Assembly: GCF_000224145.3 (NCBI RefSeq)
Contig: NC_020173.2
Location: forward strand, 5,589,039-5,653,038
DNA: 64,000 bases
Origin: Ciona intestinalis
Taxonomy: Eukaryota; Chordata; Ascidiacea; Phlebobranchia; Cionidae
Direction of reading: 5' to 3'
The position numbers and the translations under genes are program-made. This document shows, piece after piece, positions 1 to 12,609 of this stretch. Below the pieces are notes generated by a model. It was not told the DNA's origin, did no database searches, and saw nothing but the letters and a program-made list of their open reading frames with translations. How positions within the stretch are numbered: position 1 is the stretch's first letter; each line of letters begins with the position of its first letter.

Positions 1-87
1 AGCAGACTATCAGTATCATTAACCTTAAAGTAAAGCTTGAAATTTGAAACAAGGAACCTTTTTGTTTAACAATAGGTGTTAACTGAC

Positions 88-3000
88 CTTGGTAGAATAA
101 TAAAGCAAGAACCTCGTTTCTGAATGTTTTTCATCAAAATTTGAAGAAGTTTTAACATGTAAGGGCGACAGTTAAGTTCTGGCCAACATAACTTTAACAT
201 ATCGCTTGGAACGACAGATGTAAAAACCACTTCATGTTTTTTCGGGGAGAAATTGTTTGGTTTTGTTTCTTTTAAGTTGAGTTTCTCCCTTGCAAGGGTG
301 GGGTTGGTTTTTTCAATTAGTTTTGAAATCCACTCGCTGTAAACCGATGAGCCACATGGTGGTTCAATTTCAAGCACTGTATGATTATGCTGAGTAATTA
401 TTCTTTGTAGATCTTCCTCTAGAACGAGGTTAGTCAGCGATAAATTTGTTGATTCATCAGAAAAATGTGTCGAGTCGTCCGACATCTCTGCTGAGTTATC
501 ATGAAAAACTGCTAAATCATTCCTTAAAACAGCTGACTCACAATCTATTGTTCGTTGTTCGAACGACAATTGGTAACCGGCGATAACATCCGTGTCGCAG
601 AAAATTGAAGAATTGATGACTCGTAACTTTTCCCCGAGCTTCACGCTTGATTCGTTCCACCAGAAATGCTTCTTACGCATCACAATCCATTCTGGGTCGT
701 CATGGAAATGAGATTCGAATCCGTTATCCGAGGAATGGGAAGCGTGGTCAACTCCCTTGCCCTGGTTGTAAATATATTATCAATATTCAAAGCTGAAACA
801 ACCGTGGTAAGAATCTGGTGCTTTATATTTTATTATACAATTTGTTGGACTTTAACTTTGTCTGTTATGTTTTCGTAGCACCAGATCCTTACTGTATTTC
901 ATTGCACAAGAATTATCCAACTTTATAAGCACCAGATCAGGGTCGAAATCATAAAATTTGTTACAGCTAAAACAACCATAATATAACTGTAATAAATTCT
1001 GTTAATGTCACCATGAACTGGTGCTCATATAGCAGGACAATTCTTGAGTAAAGAAATACAAATATAGATGTTAAAACAACCACTTACAGTTCTTAAAAAC
1101 GCACTACAGAACAAATAACTGTATAATCCCATGAAGCTAACTCTGACCCTGTGTCATATAGCAGGATGATATATAGTTGTAAACACACAGAACTCACCAA
1201 CACTCTGTCACTAAACGAACCCTCCAACCTTGCACACTGTTTGATGTTTGAACGAATTCCCCCAGATTGTAACACACCAGAGGGCACTATGCAAAGCTTC
1301 TGTTTGATCTTACGCAAGTTACAAACATCAAAGAAGCGCTGGGTTACTTGTTCCTGGACCTTGGCGTAAGTTAGGGGGTAAAAAGAAATGAAAGGGTTAT
1401 TTAGAAGAAATAATTTGTCTGTAAGGTAAATAATCTATCAGCGGCTCATCTGGTATGAAAAACGTAAGGTATTTCTGACTTTTGTCTGCTATCAGACAAG
1501 ACTTTATCAGGGAATGTGAATGTGATGAAACATTAACAATAACTTTTTATACAAGTGGGTGTGTGCATAACTTGGTGGACAGAAGTCAGTTATTAACCTC
1601 ATTTACACTGACGATGGACCAAGTTGAACAACTCACTTGTTTTATTGTCGATTTGGCATCATCTGTAATATTGTTGTAGTAAAAGATGTTTCTATTGATG
1701 GCGGATTCTTGTAAAGTTACAAACAATCGAACACACGCTGTGTGTTGGTCTATGAAACTGTCGGGAAGGAAACTGGGGGGGAATATTGAGAAACCTAGGA
1801 TGTAGGGAATTGAAATTTTATTTTATCTCTGAAGTTAAGGAAATGCAACTATAATATATGCAATATGAAAAAAAGTACAAAAAAATGACAGTCTAATGGC
1901 AGGTTGAAGGAAACTTATTTAATCTATTGATTATTCTATAAAGATAAAATATTCTATCCCATAAAGTTTCCATAAACTTACAAAAAAATCTTCTGTTTAT
2001 AAAAGTAAGGCCCTTAATGAGGTGTCTGACAGCCCAACGCCAAGAAACAGATAATTCATAAACAGGAAAAGATAAAACTTCATTAACTCCAACTACTTAC
2101 CTTTATTTAAAACATTATGAAATGGAAAATGTTTGCGAAGATTTTCATGAAACTCCTTCCATCCATCCAGCCCACAGTAATTCCTACACACAACATAAAC
2201 CTCAGAGTTTCCGGCTTTGCTTGTCGCAGGTTTGATGACGGACACCTCTTCAAACAAGCAACATAGCAAGTACATAATAGACGCTGAATGTACTTCGAAC
2301 AAAGTGAACATCTTCATCACGAAGGTTCCTCCGGAGCAGAGCAACTGAAGAGCATCCAGCATCTCCACGTGATGCAAAGGAGCAACCACCGTCTCTTGCT
2401 CTCCAGGTTTATCGGCGCAGTTCAAACTTCCATCAGCGGTTACTAATCCGATTGTTGCATCATCAAACTCATTGTGACAATGCGCACTCAAAGAATCCAT
2501 GAATTCTGTAAATGAAATAATTAACATGTATTCCCTTACTTTTGCTACCAAAATGTGAATAATCTTTTAGCTGCTAATAATTAAACACGCTATGCATTTC
2601 CGATATTTTTTTTAGGGAACGAAATATATAAACGGTGTTTTTGTAGTATGTTTGTAACAAGCAACAAAGTAAGCTCTAAAAATGTAAATTTTAATTTCTA
2701 AGCTAGGGTAATTATTAAACTGCTGATTCTACTATGGGTTAATACGGTTTTAACTCAATACAATAGTGAGTATTGGGTTTGGCCTGGTCACTTATGCTCA
2801 TGGAGAAATAGTATTAAACATTAATATAATATAAAGCATCTATCAAAACTATCAATACATTACATATATAACAATGAATGAAAAACACATGCAATACCCT
2901 AATGCAAATATTCAACAACCAACATGTAAAAACCAACCTGGTTTAAAAACATCTCCTGTGTTGTCTTGTCCAAAACACCACGATTTTAAAGTCCTTGATA

Positions 3001-3526
3001 TGAGTCTGTCATCCACTATACATGAAGATAGAGGATTACCCTCATAGTATGGGTTTAGGGTATTCCCCACCCACTTATGCTTAACATTCGGGCGCTGACT
3101 TTTGAGATGGTGATTCAAACTCGCAATGAAACCACCAGGAGCTTCACATAGGTGAACAGAACAGAGTGTATCACCTGCACCACAGTTGGTTGGTATAACA
3201 TTCCCATAAGATAAAAGCTCATGGAATTTACACCAGGCTTGGGTGCTTAACTCTGGCTGAATCCTCCGACGCAGAACGTTAAGTACTTTCCCTGACGGGT
3301 TGACAAAAGTAGTGTGTTTGTTCCATTTTTGTATTTCATAATGATTCAGTGAACTTTTGACCTCATTTAACCCCTCTTTGACCCCAGATAACCCCCCAAC
3401 CACCCCACCCTCACAACTAAATATCGCACACTGAGGTATCTTCCATTTATCATCGGTTGGGTTTTTATAATGAAACCTCTTCTGGAACGCTTCTTCTGTT
3501 AGAATATCCGGGTCATAATGATCCAT
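88..3526 (-). CDS. CMTR2: Cap-specific mRNA 2'-O-methyltransferase 2, 3' part outside window
   Basis: CMTR2 methylates the ribose of the second transcribed nucleotide of capped mRNA (cap 2), using S-adenosylmethionine. Exons read by phase: 2938-3526, 2101-2505, 1637-1662 (only 26 nt), 1198-1353 (or to 1359) and 88-761. The last ends at a GT donor at 87, so the gene continues beyond the left edge. Exon 1 carries the SAM-binding stretch [16 protein letters not shown] and the upstream lysine context AWCKFHELL. Exon 2 carries [17 protein letters not shown] and [15 protein letters not shown], which supply the Asp, Lys and Glu of the family's K-D-K-E catalytic set. The rest of the visible C-terminal half is poorly conserved. 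The start codon lies 14 nt downstream of a T-rich AG acceptor at 3541-3542, probably a trans-splice site. DHX35 lies just upstream on the same strand. The family call is secure; the 26-nt exon is inferred from phase and splice sites. Confidence 0.9.
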
Positions 3527-3807
3527 TATTACAAAACAAACTAAAAACCTAAAAAATGTAAAAACAATGTTGAAAAATAATTGTAATTTAAGTTTCTATT
3601 CAAATGAACTAAATTTAAGTTACAAAATATTGAATACAAACCATGTTTGTCCAAAATGATTTGGTTTAAATTGGTCACCGAGTGAAAGATAACAAAATTT
3701 CACAAAATTGTATTATAGGGCGAGGAGCAGAAAAAATTAAAGGAAAAATATCATTTTTAATGACAAAAATAATCAAGTTTGTCTAAAATTTTAAATAGAT
3801 CAAAAAT
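3527..3807. other. Short DHX35-CMTR2 intergenic spacer
   Basis: This 281-bp AT-rich gap separates the DHX35 stop from the CMTR2 start; both genes are on the minus strand. I see no AATAAA on the minus strand. Two TTTTTAG-type acceptors lie at 3541-3550 just before the CMTR2 start. Confidence 0.5.
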
Positions 3808-6487
3808 TTAAACGTCAAGTTTAATTCTTTTAGAATAAACTTCATGCTGCGTTCCAAACTCATAAAAATGTGGCGCGAGTTCATGTAACCAATCCGGTTC
3901 AACCAATGTGACGTCTCTCATAAACATTTTCGATGTTTCCAATATTTCGTTAAAAACAAGAAATTTTGGAGGATATTTTTCAGCAATAAGGACCGATGAT
4001 GGATGAATGTGGAGTGTGACATCATTATGGAGGCCTCTGTATGAACCATCATGGTGTAATCGAGCAGCGTTTGCGAAAAACCCTGACACAATACAGCGCT
4101 GGATTTTAGAAATGTCACTTTGTGCAGGTTGTACTGCTACCTTGAATCTGTTCATATATTTGCAAAGATTCTCACGTATTTTTACCGCTCTCTTCAGCGC
4201 TTTGTAGTTCAAATAATACTTCTCGCACCATTTCTTTGTTTTGTTTCCTTCGTTTATGAAACAATCGTAAATATTAAGCAGAGTGAAATGATCTCCTTGT
4301 GCGACAGCGAACTTACGATGCTCCATTGCTGCTTTCCCTCGCTCATTGGTCGGAAAGATTGCGACATCACGGACTTGTAACATTGCTACTATAGTTACAA
4401 TCTCACTTGAACAATCAAATTTTTCCGACTCCAAAAGCATCTTCACAAACATTGGATTCAATGGAAACTCAGCCATAGTGACCCCTAATGGTGACGTAAG
4501 ATTCCCGTTTTGGTCAAGAGCTCCGAGAGCAAAAAGCAGTTCAAGTCCACGGACCATGCACTGTGCGGGAGGTGGGGATATAAAATGGAATCGTAAAACG
4601 TTATCCACACCCAGTGCTTTTAGCTGAAGAATAACAGACATCAGGTTGGAACGCTGCATTTCTGGCGGGGTGGTTTTTTCCAAAGACATAGCTTCTTTCT
4701 CAGGGCATAGACGGTAAACTTTACCATTTCTGCAACATAAACATTAAACAAACATCAGTGAAATTAAATTTTATCATAGTGGGGTTTACTTAATAATATA
4801 ACATAGCTTATTATGTCTTAAACTAAGAAAATTAGTGTCACCTGGTTAAAAACCGACAACTGGTTTGTTTCTTATCATATATTATATATGGATATATGTA
4901 ATAACGAAATTATACAACCTGTTATAAAACAATGTTAGTTTTATTATTAAATACTTTCTATACCACATCTAAGACAATACAACTTATATATGAATAACAG
5001 GAGTTTTTTCAGGAATATACAATGAGGAGTTAAGTGGGGGACTTAAGTGGATGGACAATTATATCACACTCCTGCTAAAAACACCTGTGATAAAAAAGAT
5101 ACTTGCTAGGTGTATCAACCACACCTAATTTTCTTCCAATTAAATATAAACATGTTTTTAACAGTGTTTTAACAACTGTTGTTTTGTCGCTATATCCTGT
5201 ATTTCATTTAAAAATATTTCTAAATCTTCGCTACCGTAAAAGAAGAGGCAAACAAAAGTTGTTATTATTAATTTATTATTATTATAATATGACATACCTG
5301 CATCTTCCTGCTCTTCCAGCTCTTTGCTCCAAGGATGCTTGGGAAGCGGGACAAACAATCAAAGATTCAATTCCCGACGATGGGTTGTAAACCTTGAGCT
5401 TAACGAAGCAGCAATCCACCACAAACGTAACACCTTCAATAGTTACTGATGTTTCTGCCACGTTTGTAGCCACAATAACTTTCCTTGTGTTCCTAGAAAC
5501 TCGTTCAAACACTTTAAACTGTTCTTTCTCATGTAAACCGCTATAAAACGGCAAAACTTTTAAATATTTCTTCTTATCCTGCCCTCTGCTACGAAGGTCA
5601 TCAATTAATAATCGAACAGCTGTCCGGACTTCATCCTGACCTGTCAGAAACACAAGTATGTCGCCATCGCCTTCATGACGGTGAATCTGCAAAACTGTCT
5701 CCACGGTTGCTTTCACATAATCAGGCACTGGGTCGGAGGAATAAAAAACTTCAATTGGATAATTCCTTCCCTCCACTGACAACACACCCACATTATCTTG
5801 AGACTTTCCAGCGTTTTTTATCGTGAAAAAATCCTTAAAAAATTCCGCTGAAATGGTCGCTGAAGAAATTATGATCCTTAAATCTTGTCGCTTACGTTGT
5901 ATCTTCTTTAACAGCCCCATGCACATGTCAGTATTAATGCTCCTCTCATGAGCTTCATCCACAATGACAACATTATACTTCTTCAGCAAAGGATCACTCA
6001 TCATCTCTCTAAGGAGGACCCCATCGGTGACAAACTTGATCACTGTTTCTCTTGGATCAAAACAATCGTCGAACCTAATACCGTATCCCACCTCACCCCC
6101 CAATAAAGAACCTCGCTCTTCCGCCACACGAGTCGCTAGAGTAACAGCAGCTACACGCCTAGGTTGTGTAATGAGACATCCATGTTTGCCTTTTTCTGTC
6201 CATCCACTTTCAACCAGATATTGTGGCACCTGCGTGCTCTTACCCGACCCAGTCTCCCCCACTATAATTAGGACATTATGCTTCTCTAATAGATAAAGAA
6301 TATGATTTCTATATTGAAATATTGGCAACCTTTTTCGCTGATTCATAAGCGACAGATCGGCATGGTTATTAAAAACCACTGTGTCATCTGACCCCGCCCG
6401 TTCCTGCTTCACGCTTTCATTTGGTTGATCGTCTCCAGGTCGCCAAAATCTTGGTCGACTCATTTTATTTGGACAAGAACTTGACAA
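3808..6487 (-). CDS. DHX35: DEAH-box RNA helicase DHX35
   Basis: DHX35 is an ATP-dependent RNA helicase associated with the catalytic spliceosome. There are two coding exons, 5298-6487 and 3808-4729, joined in phase 2 and giving about 703 residues, the size I recall for the human protein. Visible motifs in order are FWRPGDDQP near the N-terminus, Walker A GETGSGKST, TQPRRVAA, DEAHERS, SAT, FLTGQDEV, TNVAETSVTIEG and QRAGRAGR at the splice junction. Then come the helicase-associated domain (PPEMQRSNL, FHFISPPPAQCM) and the C-terminal OB-fold region (CIVSGFFANAARLHHDGSY). A second in-frame Met eight codons downstream (MSRPRFWRPG) could be used instead. An acceptor-like AG at 6507-6508 lies 19 nt upstream of the start. 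The 568-bp intron contains a dispersed repeat at 5103-5280. Confidence 0.95.
5103..5280. repeat. Dispersed Ciona-type repeat in DHX35 intron
   Basis: This copy has the core GTTTTAACAACTGTTGTTTT followed by a CTTCGCTA-containing tail. Related copies lie at 13900-14000, 19289-19370, 41215-41245 (end only), 51430-51600, 55300-55390 and 55925-56080. I see no coding capacity or clear terminal inverted repeats. It may be an old SINE or MITE. Confidence 0.55.
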
Positions 6488-7154
6488 CGCAATTACAGTT
6501 AAAGGTCTAAAAATTAAAAATAAATTGTTGTTAAGTCTGTTGTTAAGTCTTAAGTCTCTGGCAAGTTATAACATGAGTATCTTATTTTATATTATATACC
6601 CAAGCTATAAGGTATAATTAGCACACACCTCATGCTCACTGTCAAGTTAGAACATATACACAAACTTAAACATTATAAATAAATATAATATAACCATTAT
6701 GTCATTACAAATAACAAATCCGACAAAAACACCCACAACACAGAGAAAATTTAACACAGTAATATAATTTAATAATAATAATGTTGCATCGTTTTAGGAC
6801 ACTATATTCACCAACATTTAACGCATTATTCATTCTATACTTCTATACACATAACTATTTATTTCATATTCAAGTTTACTTTGCGCCTATGTATTTACTG
6901 TTTACACCATTTGTGTCCAACGGACTTACTTATCGCCCGACGCGCGTAAAAACCCGCACGAAAGTTTCCTTCTGTGGTAAACGTTTACAAAACGAGACAG
7001 GTAAAAACATTAATCGATTAGTACTTGATACTCGAATTTGACAGCCAAAGTATAGTATGTATTGTATTACATATTCCGTACTTTATATCCAATTAATTAT
7101 ATGAAACACGAATTTAATGTGATATTGTATTTTGCCGATTCGTGTTCAGGCGCT
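6488..7154. promoter_or_regulatory. Divergent DHX35 / MYG1 promoter region
   Basis: A 667-bp AT-rich interval lies between two divergent start codons, so both promoters should lie here. The part from about 6960 is repeated at 9288 onward, upstream of the second MYG1 copy. No individual element could be assigned. Confidence 0.5.
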
Positions 7155-8377
7155 ATGGGACCAGTGGAACTCATATGCGCCCTATACACAACACGCACTT
7201 CTGTACTGGCTTGCTGCTTTAGAATATTTCGTTTTCGTTTAAGAGGATTTTTAGCTCGATCAATGAATTCAGAACCACCACAGAAAAAGATGTGTTTGAA
7301 CGGGGAAAAAGTTAAAATCGGAACACATAACGGCACTTTTCACTGCGATGAAGTGTTGGCGTGTTATCTGTTGAAATTACTGCCAAAATATAAGGTAAGT
7401 TACCATTTGTAACATGTTTACTGGTTAAATTATTTGGCACTAGTGAATAATCCTCCGGTACATAGCAGAATAGGCAGGTTGGTGGTTAGGGGTTTAGTGA
7501 GTATAGGAGTTAGTGGTTAGCAAATAAGGTGGCAAAGGGATTCTTCACTAGCACCAGTGGGATTTTGAAAGTTCTGACATTTAATAATGTTCATACTGTT
7601 TGCATAGTTTAACTTCAATGAATTTAAGGTGGTTAAGGCTATATTCTGTTTTTACTTTTACAAATAACAGTCTATCTTCATGGTTATAGGAATAGTATTT
7701 AATAACCAACTAGTAAAACCTCCTACTTGTTTTGGTTCCAGGACGCTGAGATAGTTCGAACAAGAGACACAGAAATCCTAAATAATTGTGATATAGTTGT
7801 TGATGTTGGTGGTGTGTATGATCACGATAAAAGCAGATACGACCACCATCAAAGGTGGGCTGAGGTTTATTATACAATGTGGGCATGGGGGTGGCAACTA
7901 CATGTAAGTTGCTTAAGTTTCAATGCACGGGGATATAAATGACCAAACCAACCAAAATTCATGTCTGCTTATCCACACACTGCAATAGCTTCAGCAACTC
8001 GACTGTGGGCATGGGAATGGGAATGGCAACCATGGATAAGTCACTCAAGTTCCCACCAAGCATAAAAATTCAAATGACAACATCTGCCAGAAGCCCTTTT
8101 TAGTTTTTACCATTTGACTTACTACAATAGCTTTATAACAATGGATGTGAAACAATTTAAATTTAGATCTAAAGGAAATCAATGAAAATTCACTCTTATA
8201 TTTATTCTTTACAGATCATTCTCTGGCACCATGAACTCCATACGACCAGATAAACCATGGAAAACTAAACTAAGCAGCGCTGGGCTTGTGTATTGTCATT
8301 ACGGGGAAGAAATATTGAAGTTATTGCTTGGAGAGGAGGGGAGTGATGAAAAGATTGTTTCTGTTATTTATGATAAA
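7155..8377 (+). CDS. MYG1: MYG1 exonuclease, first three exons only (duplicate copy A)
   Basis: Exons 7155-7394, 7742-7854 and 8215-8377 encode the N-terminal part of the MYG1 family of DHH-type 3'-5' exonucleases, which act in mitochondria and nucleus. The mature start reads [13 protein letters not shown]; exon 2 has [13 protein letters not shown] and the YDHHQR signature; exon 3 has [14 protein letters not shown]. The copy runs into the 500-N gap before exon 4. The remaining exons exist only after copy B. Introns and exons match copy B closely, with small substitutions and indels, and copy A lacks two residues in the linker after the presequence. This is probably a second haplotype of one gene left in the assembly. 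A true partial tandem duplication is the alternative. Confidence 0.85.
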
Positions 8378-8787
8378 GTAAATAAATATATCTGCTCTAT
8401 ATTTAGTTGTGTTGTTCTATTCTATATGGACGAAGTGGTACAACAAGTCACGATAAGGGACTTGGGGTTTATGCCAGAGTTGGCCCATTATCACAAAATT
8501 AGTCTGCTGTGAGAAATTATTGTCAATGGTAGACAAGTTGTATAACTATGAATGGCCCACCATAGTTTGCAATATATGTTTTTGCTCTGAAGTTGCATAA
8601 CATTATTAGAGGGTAAATAAGTGATGAATAAGTTGTGTACTTCGCTGGTATGTTGTATATATAAACACCAAATATGCAAAACTACCTCCTGAATATGTTT
8701 AAAATAATAAATTATTAATATAGAAATTACAAACAACATTATCAATAATATAAATAAGCTTACCTATTTCAGATTTTAGAGGTAATT

Positions 8788-9287
8788 NNNNNNNNNNNNN
8801 NNNNNNNNNNNNNNNNNNNNNNNNNNNNNNNNNNNNNNNNNNNNNNNNNNNNNNNNNNNNNNNNNNNNNNNNNNNNNNNNNNNNNNNNNNNNNNNNNNNN
8901 NNNNNNNNNNNNNNNNNNNNNNNNNNNNNNNNNNNNNNNNNNNNNNNNNNNNNNNNNNNNNNNNNNNNNNNNNNNNNNNNNNNNNNNNNNNNNNNNNNNN
9001 NNNNNNNNNNNNNNNNNNNNNNNNNNNNNNNNNNNNNNNNNNNNNNNNNNNNNNNNNNNNNNNNNNNNNNNNNNNNNNNNNNNNNNNNNNNNNNNNNNNN
9101 NNNNNNNNNNNNNNNNNNNNNNNNNNNNNNNNNNNNNNNNNNNNNNNNNNNNNNNNNNNNNNNNNNNNNNNNNNNNNNNNNNNNNNNNNNNNNNNNNNNN
9201 NNNNNNNNNNNNNNNNNNNNNNNNNNNNNNNNNNNNNNNNNNNNNNNNNNNNNNNNNNNNNNNNNNNNNNNNNNNNNNNNNNNNNNN
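8788..9287. other. Assembly gap of exactly 500 N between MYG1 copies
   Basis: The round length suggests a gap of unknown size. The sequence entering the gap (8378-8787) repeats at 10732-11180. The sequence leaving it (9288 on) repeats from about 6960, so the gap is flanked by duplicate sequence on both sides. Confidence 0.9.
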
Positions 9288-11185
9288 TAACGTTTACAAT
9301 ACGACACAGGTAAAAACATTAATCGATTAGTACTTGATACTCGAATTTGACAGCCAAAGTATAGTATGTATTGTATTACATATTCCGTACTTTATATCCA
9401 ATTAATTATATGAAACACGAATTTAATGTGATATTGTATTTTGCCGATTCGTGTTCAGGCGCTATGGGACCAGTGGAACTCATATGCGCCCTATACACAA
9501 CACGCACTTCTGTACTGGCTTGCTGCTTTAGAATATTTCGTTTTCGTTTAAGAGGATTTTTAGCTCGATCAATGACTTCTGAATCAGAACCACCACAGAA
9601 AAAGATGTGTTTGAACGGGGAAAAAGTTAAAATCGGAACACATAACGGCACTTTTCACTGCGATGAAGTGTTGGCGTGTTATCTGTTGAAATTACTGCCA
9701 AAGTATAAGGTAAGTTACCATTTGTAACATGTTTACTGGTTAAATTATTTGGCACTAGTGAATAATCCTCCGGTACATAGCAGAATAGGCAGGTTGGTGG
9801 TTAGGGGTTACTGGTTAGTGGGTATAGGAGTTAGTGGTTAGCAAATAAGGTGGTAAAGGGATTCTTCACTAGCACCAGTTGGATCTTAAAAGTTCTGAGA
9901 TTCATTATTGTTCATACTGTTTGCATAGTTTAACTTCAATGAATTTAAGGTGGTTCAGGCTATATTCTGTTTTTTCTTTTACAAATAACAGTTTATCTTC
10001 ATGGTTATAGGAATAGTATTTAATAACCAACTAGTAAAACCTCCTACTTGTTTTGGTTTCAGGACGCTGAGATAGTTCGAACAAGAGACACAGAAATCCT
10101 AAATAATTGTGATATAGTTGTTGATGTTGGTGGTGTGTATGATCACGATAAAAACAGATACGACCATCATCAAAGGTGGGCTGGGGTTTATTATACAATG
10201 TGGGTATGGGGGTGGCAACTACATGTAAGTTGCAATGTGGGCATGGGGGTGGCAACTACATGTAAGTAGTTTCAATGCACGGGGATATAAATGACCAAAC
10301 CAACCAAAATTCATGTCTGCTTATCCACACACTGCAATAGCTTCAGCAAATCGACTGTGGGCACGGAAGTGGCAACCATGGATAAGTCACTTATGACCTC
10401 ACTCATTGTGAATATACTCATTGAGAATTTAAATGACAACATCATCCAAAAAGTCCTTTTTACCACTTAACTTACTACAATAGGTTTATAACAATAAGGC
10501 TAAAACAATTTTAAATTTAGATCTAAAGGAAATCAATGAAAATTCACTGTTATATTTATTCTTTACAGATCATTCTCTGGCACCATGAACTCCATACGAC
10601 CAGATAAACCATGGAAAACTAAACTAAGCAGCGCTGGGCTTGTGTATTGTCATTACGGGGAAGAAATATTGAAGTTATTGCTTGGAGAGGAGGGGAGTGA
10701 TGAAAAGATTGTTTCTGTTATTTATGATAAAGTAAATAAACATATCTGCTCTATATTTAGTTGTGTTGTTCTATTCTATATGGACAATTTAGTTGTGTTG
10801 TTCTATTCTATATGGACGAAGTGGTACGACAAGTCACGATAAGGGACTTGGGGTTTATGCCAGAGTTGGGCCATTATCACAAAATTAGTCTGCTGTGAGA
10901 AATTATTGTCAATGGTAGACAAGTTGTATAATTATGAATGGCCCACCATAGTTTGCAATATATGTTTTTGCTCTGAAGTTGCATAACATTATTAGAGGGT
11001 AAATAAATAAGTGATGAATAAGTTGTGTACTTCGCTGGTATGTTGTATATATAAACACCAAATATGCAAAACTACCTCCTGAATATGTTTAAAATAATAA
11101 ATTATTAATATAGAAATTACAAACAAACATTATCAATAATATAAATAAGCTTACCTATTTCAGATTTTTAGAGGTTAATTTGTTG
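9288..11185 (+). repeat. Second copy of a ~1.8-kb direct duplication (matches about 6960-8787)
   Basis: The block carries the MYG1 promoter and exons 1-3. Differences from the first copy are scattered substitutions plus short indels, for example an extra ~36 bp near 10780-10817 and an extra short unit near 10230-10262. The divergence looks like allelic variation in a highly polymorphic species. Confidence 0.85.
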
Positions 11186-12609
11186 TTAAACTAATTTTAC
11201 TTCAAGGTTTATGAGAAATTTGTCCATGAAATTGATGCGATTGATAATGGTGTGGATCAGTTTGATGGGGAAGCACGATACCATATTTCAACCAATATTA
11301 GTAGCAGAGTTGGCCACCTTAATCCATCGTGGAATGAAAAAAGAAAAAATGAAAATGTTAGTATGTAGAGTGGATGTTATTGTATTATTCACATGTTATA
11401 TTCTATGGTGGACACCCAGCACCCCTGGAATAAAAAATATAGAGAAATACAGAATTCTTATAGCTGATTACAATTTTCGCTTGTCCCTCTTTAAATATGC
11501 TAAGAAAGATTAAATTAACTGAAGGAAATTAGAAACAAAACAGCATAGGCCTAGAAAAATCAATTCAAAAAAAGGAAAATCACCTTTATTTTGCTTCAAC
11601 ATATTGATTTGTTCTAGAAATCGTTTGAAGTTGCCATGGCAATGGTTGGTAAGGAATTTGAGGATCGTATCCATGGTTACGTGACGTCATGGTTACCAGC
11701 GAGAGATATCGTGGTGAAAGCAATCAAACAGCGCCATCAGGTGAATACCTTGTATGCAGAAGTTTTCTACATAAACAAGCTCTTTTATTCTTCTGAATTA
11801 TTTGTGTTGGGCTGACAAAATGTTGGTCTCAATAAACAAAATGTTTTTTTACTATTATTATTTTCAATTTTTTTACATGAAACAGGCCCCTAGGCCATCA
11901 TGAGTAGCCCGTTACTGCTAACCAGAGTAATATATTACAGATATCAGACCAAGGTCAAATCCTTTTGTTGGATCAATACTGTCCGTGGAAGGAACATTTA
12001 TTTACATTGGAAGATGAAGAGTTCGTCCCCAATGGTGAAATCAAATATGTTCTCTATGAGGATAATGCTCAAAAATGGAGGATACAATGCGTCCCTGCTG
12101 GCCGAAATACTTTCGAAAATCGGTATTTAAACTTTGATTGTTCATAAGAAAACTTATTCATAAAATTGACATACATTGTTTAAAACCAGTATTTCAATTA
12201 CCATGTGGTTTATGACCTGTTGCAAAAGCAGCAGAATATATATATTGGTAAATCAAACTTATTTAATAATAATTGTAACAAAGATTAGCTTTCCTACCTT
12301 TTTGTGGTCTTATGTTGTTTTAGTCTTGCCTTTTTTAAACTGGTGATCTTTAAACATGTCCAGATTTAAAACCATAGATGTAGTTGACATTTTCGTGTTT
12401 TTTTTTTGTTTCGTTTTTTATAACATTCTTTGCCCAGTTTATCAATCCTTGCTGAATGGAGGGGATTGCGGGACGAAGAGTTATCGAAACTTAGTGGGAT
12501 CCCTGGATGTGTGTTTGTACATGCAAGTGGATTTATAGGCGGCAATGCAACAAGAGATGGGGTTCTTCAGATGGCAATGAAGTGTTTGGAAGGAAACATG
12601 GAGAAGTGA
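9464..12609 (+). CDS. MYG1: MYG1 exonuclease, complete gene (copy B)
   Basis: Seven exons join in phase: 9464-9709, 10063-10175, 10569-10731, 11207-11356, 11618-11740, 11941-12122 and 12438-12609. They give about 382 residues, close to the human 376. MYG1 is a DHH-superfamily RNA exonuclease that coordinates mitochondrial and nuclear RNA processing. The first ~35 residues are rich in Arg and hydrophobic residues without acids, as in a mitochondrial presequence. Then come [59 protein letters not shown] and the C-terminal [16 protein letters not shown]. The start at 9464 is chosen because an acceptor-like TTCAG ends 5 nt before it and family similarity begins just after the presequence. ST7 converges from the right. 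Confidence 0.93.

Noticed and set aside
666-878. Plus-strand ORF at 666-878
   Set aside because: Antisense shadow of the CMTR2 exon 88-761 and its intron.
8699-9319. Long ORFs across 8788-9287 and 47077-47576
   Set aside because: They are open only because N runs translate as X; there is no real sequence support.
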